18,597 nt of DNA from Gammaproteobacteria bacterium. GTDB taxonomy: Bacteria; Pseudomonadota; Gammaproteobacteria; SZUA-229. The stretch covers positions 1 through 18,597 of the forward strand of contig DROB01000324.1 in NCBI GenBank assembly GCA_011321985.1, in the 5' to 3' direction. Below the pieces are notes generated by a model that made no database searches, had not been told where the DNA came from, and saw only the letters and a list, made by a program, of their open reading frames with translations. Position 1 is the stretch's first letter. The number at the start of each line of letters is the position of its first letter. The position numbers and the translations under genes were made by a program. This document shows positions 16,001 through 18,597 of the stretch, in pieces.

Positions 16001-16087
16001 GTGGTCTCAATCATCACGAGGAATGAGGTTGTTCCTTTGTTCGCCCACGGGACACGGGACGAGGCTGAAGCATAGATTGTTTACCGA

Positions 16088-16597
16088 ATGAACATCAACA
16101 ACAAGTTTATAAAATCGATTAATTTCCTCGAAGATAGTCTTCTGGTCGTGATACTGAGCAGCATGATCCTTCTGGCGATCTATCAGATAATCTCCAGAAA
16201 CCTGTTCTCAGAAGGGATCGTATGGATAGATCCTCTGTTGAGGACGCTGGTCTTATGGGTCGGACTCTCTGGTGCTGTTGTCGCTACCCGCACGGATAAG
16301 CATATCAAGATCGATGTTTTTCTCAAATATCTTCCTGACAAATTACTGCCCTACATCCGACGTGGTGTGTATCTGTTTACTATTCTGATCTGCCTGCTTA
16401 TCAGCTGGCACGCGACACGCTTTGTTATCAGTGAATATGAGTACGGTACGGTCGCCTTTTCAGGTATTCCTGCCTGGCTGACCGCGATCATCATTCCTGT
16501 CAGCTTCTGTCTTATCGCGGCACGTTATGGGTTGCTGCTTTTCGTTTCACAAGCACGGTTAACAATGCTTGATGTTGACGAACAGGTGGAAAAATAA
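16088..16597 (+). CDS. TRAP transporter small permease subunit (DctQ family)
   Basis: The 169-residue inner-membrane protein has four predicted transmembrane segments at roughly 15-37, 45-63, 89-109 and 126-150, as expected for the small TRAP membrane subunit. The motif LVLWVGLSGAVVATRTDKHIKIDVF after the second helix is the DctQ signature. DctQ binds the large DctM subunit, and together they receive ligand from the binding protein, with uptake driven by a sodium or proton gradient. The start ATG 16088 has no clear ribosome binding site. The 87-nt gap from the binding-protein gene carries small repeats (CGGGAC twice; GGAA facing TTCC) without a strong fold. It ends 2 nt before the DctM gene, suggesting translational coupling. 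Confidence 0.93.
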   Translation: MNINNKFIKSINFLEDSLLVVILSSMILLAIYQIISRNLFSEGIVWIDPLLRTLVLWVGLSGAVVATRTDKHIKIDVFLKYLPDKLLPYIRRGVYLFTILICLLISWHATRFVISEYEYGTVAFSGIPAWLTAIIIPVSFCLIAARYGLLLFVSQARLTMLDVDEQVEK

Positions 16598-16599
16598 TC

Positions 16600-17880
16600 A
16601 TGTTTGGTGCAATCGCACTGACCGCATTGGTTATCCTGGGTGCACCATTGTTTGCCATCATCGCGACCAGTGCATTGATAGGTTTTCATGGTGAAGAAAT
16701 AGATCTGTCGGTCATCGCGATAGAGATATATCGTATAGCGGATACGCCGGTACTCCTGGCTATCCCTCTGTTCACTTTTGCCGGTTATGTATTAGGAGAA
16801 AGTAATGCCTCCAAACGGCTGGTACGTGTCACCAATGCCATGTTGGGCTGGATGCCGGGCGGCCTTGCCGTAGTCTCACTGTTTGCCTGTGCTTTTTTTA
16901 CTGCATTGACCGGTGCTTCGGGTGCTACCATCATCGCACTTGGAGCCATCCTGTACCCGGCGATGAAACAGGCGGGGTATGCCGAGCGCTTTAATCTGGG
17001 ACTGATCACTTCTTCGGGCAGTCTGGGCCTGTTGTTTCCTCCTTCTATCGCATTGATACTGTATGGTGTTATCGCACAGCAGATGGATCTCGATCAACCC
17101 GTGGCGATCGATGATCTATTTGTAGCCGGGTTGTTACCGGGACTTCTAATGCTGGCACTTCTTATCGCATGGAGTATGTATAAGAGCGTCGGAGACAGGA
17201 TACCGACGACAAAATTTGAGTTGAGAGAACTGCTCGGTGCCCTGCGCGAGTCCATCTGGGAGATACCTCTGCCGATACTTTTAGTGGGCGGGATTTACGG
17301 GGGGTATTTTGCTGTCTCGGAAGCAGCTGCTGTTGCTGTATTTTACGTTCTGGTTGTCGATGTACTGATATTGCGAGAGGTGAGTTTCAAGCAGCTACCG
17401 ATAATCATGCGAGAATCGATGGTACTGGTCGGTGGGGTACTTATAATCCTCAGTGTTTCGCTGGCATCGACCAATTATCTTATCGATGCGGAGATCCCGA
17501 CAAAACTATTCGAATTTATCCGTGAACATATCGATAGCAAATTAACCTTTTTGATGTTATTGAATATATTCCTGCTGTTACTCGGTATGATGCTCGATGT
17601 ATTTTCTGCACTGGTCATCATCGTACCGTTAACCTTACCTATCGCTGTGGGTTATGGCATTCACCCCATTCACTTCGGTATCATCTTCCTTGCCAATATG
17701 CAGATAGGCTACTTCACTCCACCGGTAGGTATGAATCTTTTCATCGCCAGTTACCGTTTTAATAAACCGATAACCGAGTTGTACCATGCGACCATTCCGT
17801 TTATGTTGATCCTGTTCGTCGCGGTATTGATCATTACTTACTGGCCAGCACTGACCATGACCTTGTTAGACTTCGAATAG
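16600..17880 (+). CDS. TRAP transporter large permease subunit (DctM family)
   Basis: The 426-residue polytopic inner-membrane protein has about 12 hydrophobic segments, the normal size of the ion-coupled translocation subunit of TRAP transporters. Conserved motifs are IPLFTFAGYVLGE near residue 55 and FTALTGASGATIIALGAILYPAMKQAGY in the first half. SSGSLGLLFPPSIALILYG follows, and the C-terminal repeat has QIGYFTPPVGMNLFIASYRF. These make up the inverted-repeat transport core with its cation sites. It follows the DctQ gene by 2 nt. Sodium coupling is usual for the family but is not proven here. The substrate cannot be read from this subunit. The adjacent binding protein, with Trp in place of the carboxylate Arg, suggests it is not a classic C4-dicarboxylate. 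Confidence 0.96.
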   Translation: MFGAIALTALVILGAPLFAIIATSALIGFHGEEIDLSVIAIEIYRIADTPVLLAIPLFTFAGYVLGESNASKRLVRVTNAMLGWMPGGLAVVSLFACAFFTALTGASGATIIALGAILYPAMKQAGYAERFNLGLITSSGSLGLLFPPSIALILYGVIAQQMDLDQPVAIDDLFVAGLLPGLLMLALLIAWSMYKSVGDRIPTTKFELRELLGALRESIWEIPLPILLVGGIYGGYFAVSEAAAVAVFYVLVVDVLILREVSFKQLPIIMRESMVLVGGVLIILSVSLASTNYLIDAEIPTKLFEFIREHIDSKLTFLMLLNIFLLLLGMMLDVFSALVIIVPLTLPIAVGYGIHPIHFGIIFLANMQIGYFTPPVGMNLFIASYRFNKPITELYHATIPFMLILFVAVLIITYWPALTMTLLDFE

Positions 17881-17913
17881 TTCAGTGTTGCAGATAAAAC
17901 ATTTCCCTGATTT

Positions 17914-18102
17914 ATGCAATTACTAAACCGTGAGATAAGTTGCCCGTATTGTGGTGAGTCCATCGATATACTGATCGATGATTCTGTGAGTGAGTCGGAT
18001 TATTACGAAGACTGTTCGGTCTGTTGTCGACCGATACGCATTCAGTTGAACGTGGATGTTGGAGGAGAGTGCCAGTTGCTCATCCTGCGAGACGATGAAT
18101 AG
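17914..18102 (+). CDS. CPXCG motif-containing cysteine-rich protein
   Basis: This 62-residue acidic protein belongs to the small CPXCG family. It has Cys10-Pro-Tyr-Cys13-Gly and Cys34-Ser-Val-Cys37-Cys38-Arg-Pro-Ile, giving two CxxC pairs spaced to form a zinc ribbon. The YYEDCSVCCRPI stretch is the most characteristic part. There is no signal peptide, so it should be cytoplasmic. The molecular role of the family is unknown; metal binding is inferred from the cysteine spacing. It starts 33 nt after the DctM gene and may be co-transcribed with the transporter. The ribosome binding site is weak. It is not a standard TRAP partner, so proximity may be incidental. Confidence 0.85.
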   Translation: MQLLNREISCPYCGESIDILIDDSVSESDYYEDCSVCCRPIRIQLNVDVGGECQLLILRDDE

Positions 18103-18216
18103 ACGGTATCTGATTCACAGAGTCACCGTATGCAGCTGAACACGATGCCATCCGTAATAATCAAGAAACTCACCAGACCTGTGTACAGAAATGAAGCTTA
18201 TGTTCATGTGTTCTAC

Positions 18217-18222
18217 TATAAT
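18217..18222 (+). promoter_or_regulatory. Candidate -10 box before the cupin gene
   Basis: TATAAT at 18217-18222 is a consensus -10 hexamer, 17 nt before the cupin start. No good -35 is visible at 15-18 bp upstream, so an activator or a very weak promoter would be needed. If real, the leader is only about 11 nt, just enough for the GGAGAG ribosome binding site. Confidence 0.35.
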
Positions 18223-18239
18223 TTTAGTCGGAGAGAGCG

Positions 18240-18597
18240 ATGCAGGCACAGATAAAGAAAAATAATGCCGCGCAGGAATTTGAAACAGTAGAGCGATGTG
18301 CGATCCTGGAGGTCGCCAATGATGCCGATGATAGAGAGGTATCCATCGCCAGAGCCAGAGTCAAACCCGGTATAACGACCGCATGGCATAAATTGACAGG
18401 TATCACAGAACGCTATCTGATAGTTTCCGGGCAGGGTCATGTCGAGCTGGCGGACATGGAGCCGGTTGTCGTATGTGAAGGCGACGTGGTACGAATACCG
18501 GCGGGAACTGCACAGAGAATAACAAATACGAGTGAGGTTGACCTGATCTTTTATGCGATCTGCTCTCCTCGTTTTCAGCAATGCTATTACGTGGCTC
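18240..18597 (+). CDS. Cupin-domain protein (3' end beyond the window)
   Basis: This small beta-barrel protein is read for 119 codons before the window ends; no stop is reached. GGAGAG at 18230-18235 is a good ribosome binding site for ATG 18240. The cupin motifs are recognisable. Motif 1 is PGITTAWHKLTGITERYLIVSGQG and motif 2 is GDVVRIPAGTAQRITNTS. The C-terminal segment LIFYAICSPRFQQCYYV is typical of a small single-domain cupin subfamily. Of the usual metal ligands, the first His and the Glu of motif 1 remain. The second His of motif 1 is Leu, and the His of motif 2 is Gln. A canonical dioxygenase-type metal site is therefore unlikely; a ligand-binding or other role is possible. The substrate is unknown. 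Confidence 0.82.
   Translation, partial: MQAQIKKNNAAQEFETVERCAILEVANDADDREVSIARARVKPGITTAWHKLTGITERYLIVSGQGHVELADMEPVVVCEGDVVRIPAGTAQRITNTSEVDLIFYAICSPRFQQCYYVA

Noticed and set aside
18216..18581. 121-codon minus-strand frame at the window end
   Set aside because: Antisense to the cupin reading frame, which has a good ribosome binding site and clear cupin motifs.

Overview
The window is a gammaproteobacterial chromosome segment of moderate GC. This placement rests on gene order (end of the nuo operon, initiator tRNA, rimP-nusA-infB-rbfA-truB-rpsO-pnp) and on NuoM, NuoN, TruB, S15 and PNPase proteins that resemble the Escherichia coli versions residue by residue. Genus cannot be read from the sequence. 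A free-living, probably aquatic bacterium is a guess based on the TRAP transporter. All genes recognised lie on the + strand.

Region 1 (1-3320) is the end of the complex I operon: the C-terminus of nuoL, then complete nuoM and nuoN, the proton-pumping membrane subunits. Region 2 (3321-3906) has no protein gene. It holds a perfect 20-bp inverted repeat, a degenerate dispersed-type repeat, a strong promoter, an initiator tRNA-Met and a Rho-independent terminator. Region 3 (3907-12906) is the translation, transcription and RNA-decay operon: rimP (30S maturation), nusA (elongation and termination), infB (IF2), rbfA (30S maturation), truB (tRNA psi55), rpsO (S15) and pnp (PNPase). A 42-nt imperfect inverted repeat sits between infB and rbfA. 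rpsO has its own promoter and terminator, and pnp ends in a strong terminator.

Region 4 (12907-18597) is accessory. It starts with a SPOR-domain lipoprotein gene closed by a perfect palindromic terminator. Next is a TRAP transporter of the TPR-protein-associated (TPAT) type: TatT lipoprotein, DctP-type binding protein, small DctQ-type and large DctM-type membrane subunits. The binding protein has Trp where carboxylate-binding TRAP proteins have their key Arg, so the ligand is probably not a simple carboxylate. Two identical 18-nt dyad-symmetric repeats lie between the TatT and binding-protein genes. A 62-residue CPXCG zinc-binding-type protein and a 3'-truncated cupin lacking two canonical metal-binding His positions close the window.

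Nothing here is an obvious new defence or biosynthetic system. The points most worth following up are the TPAT transporter with its repeat-bearing leader, the large inverted repeats placed inside essential operons, and the metal-ligand-poor cupin.
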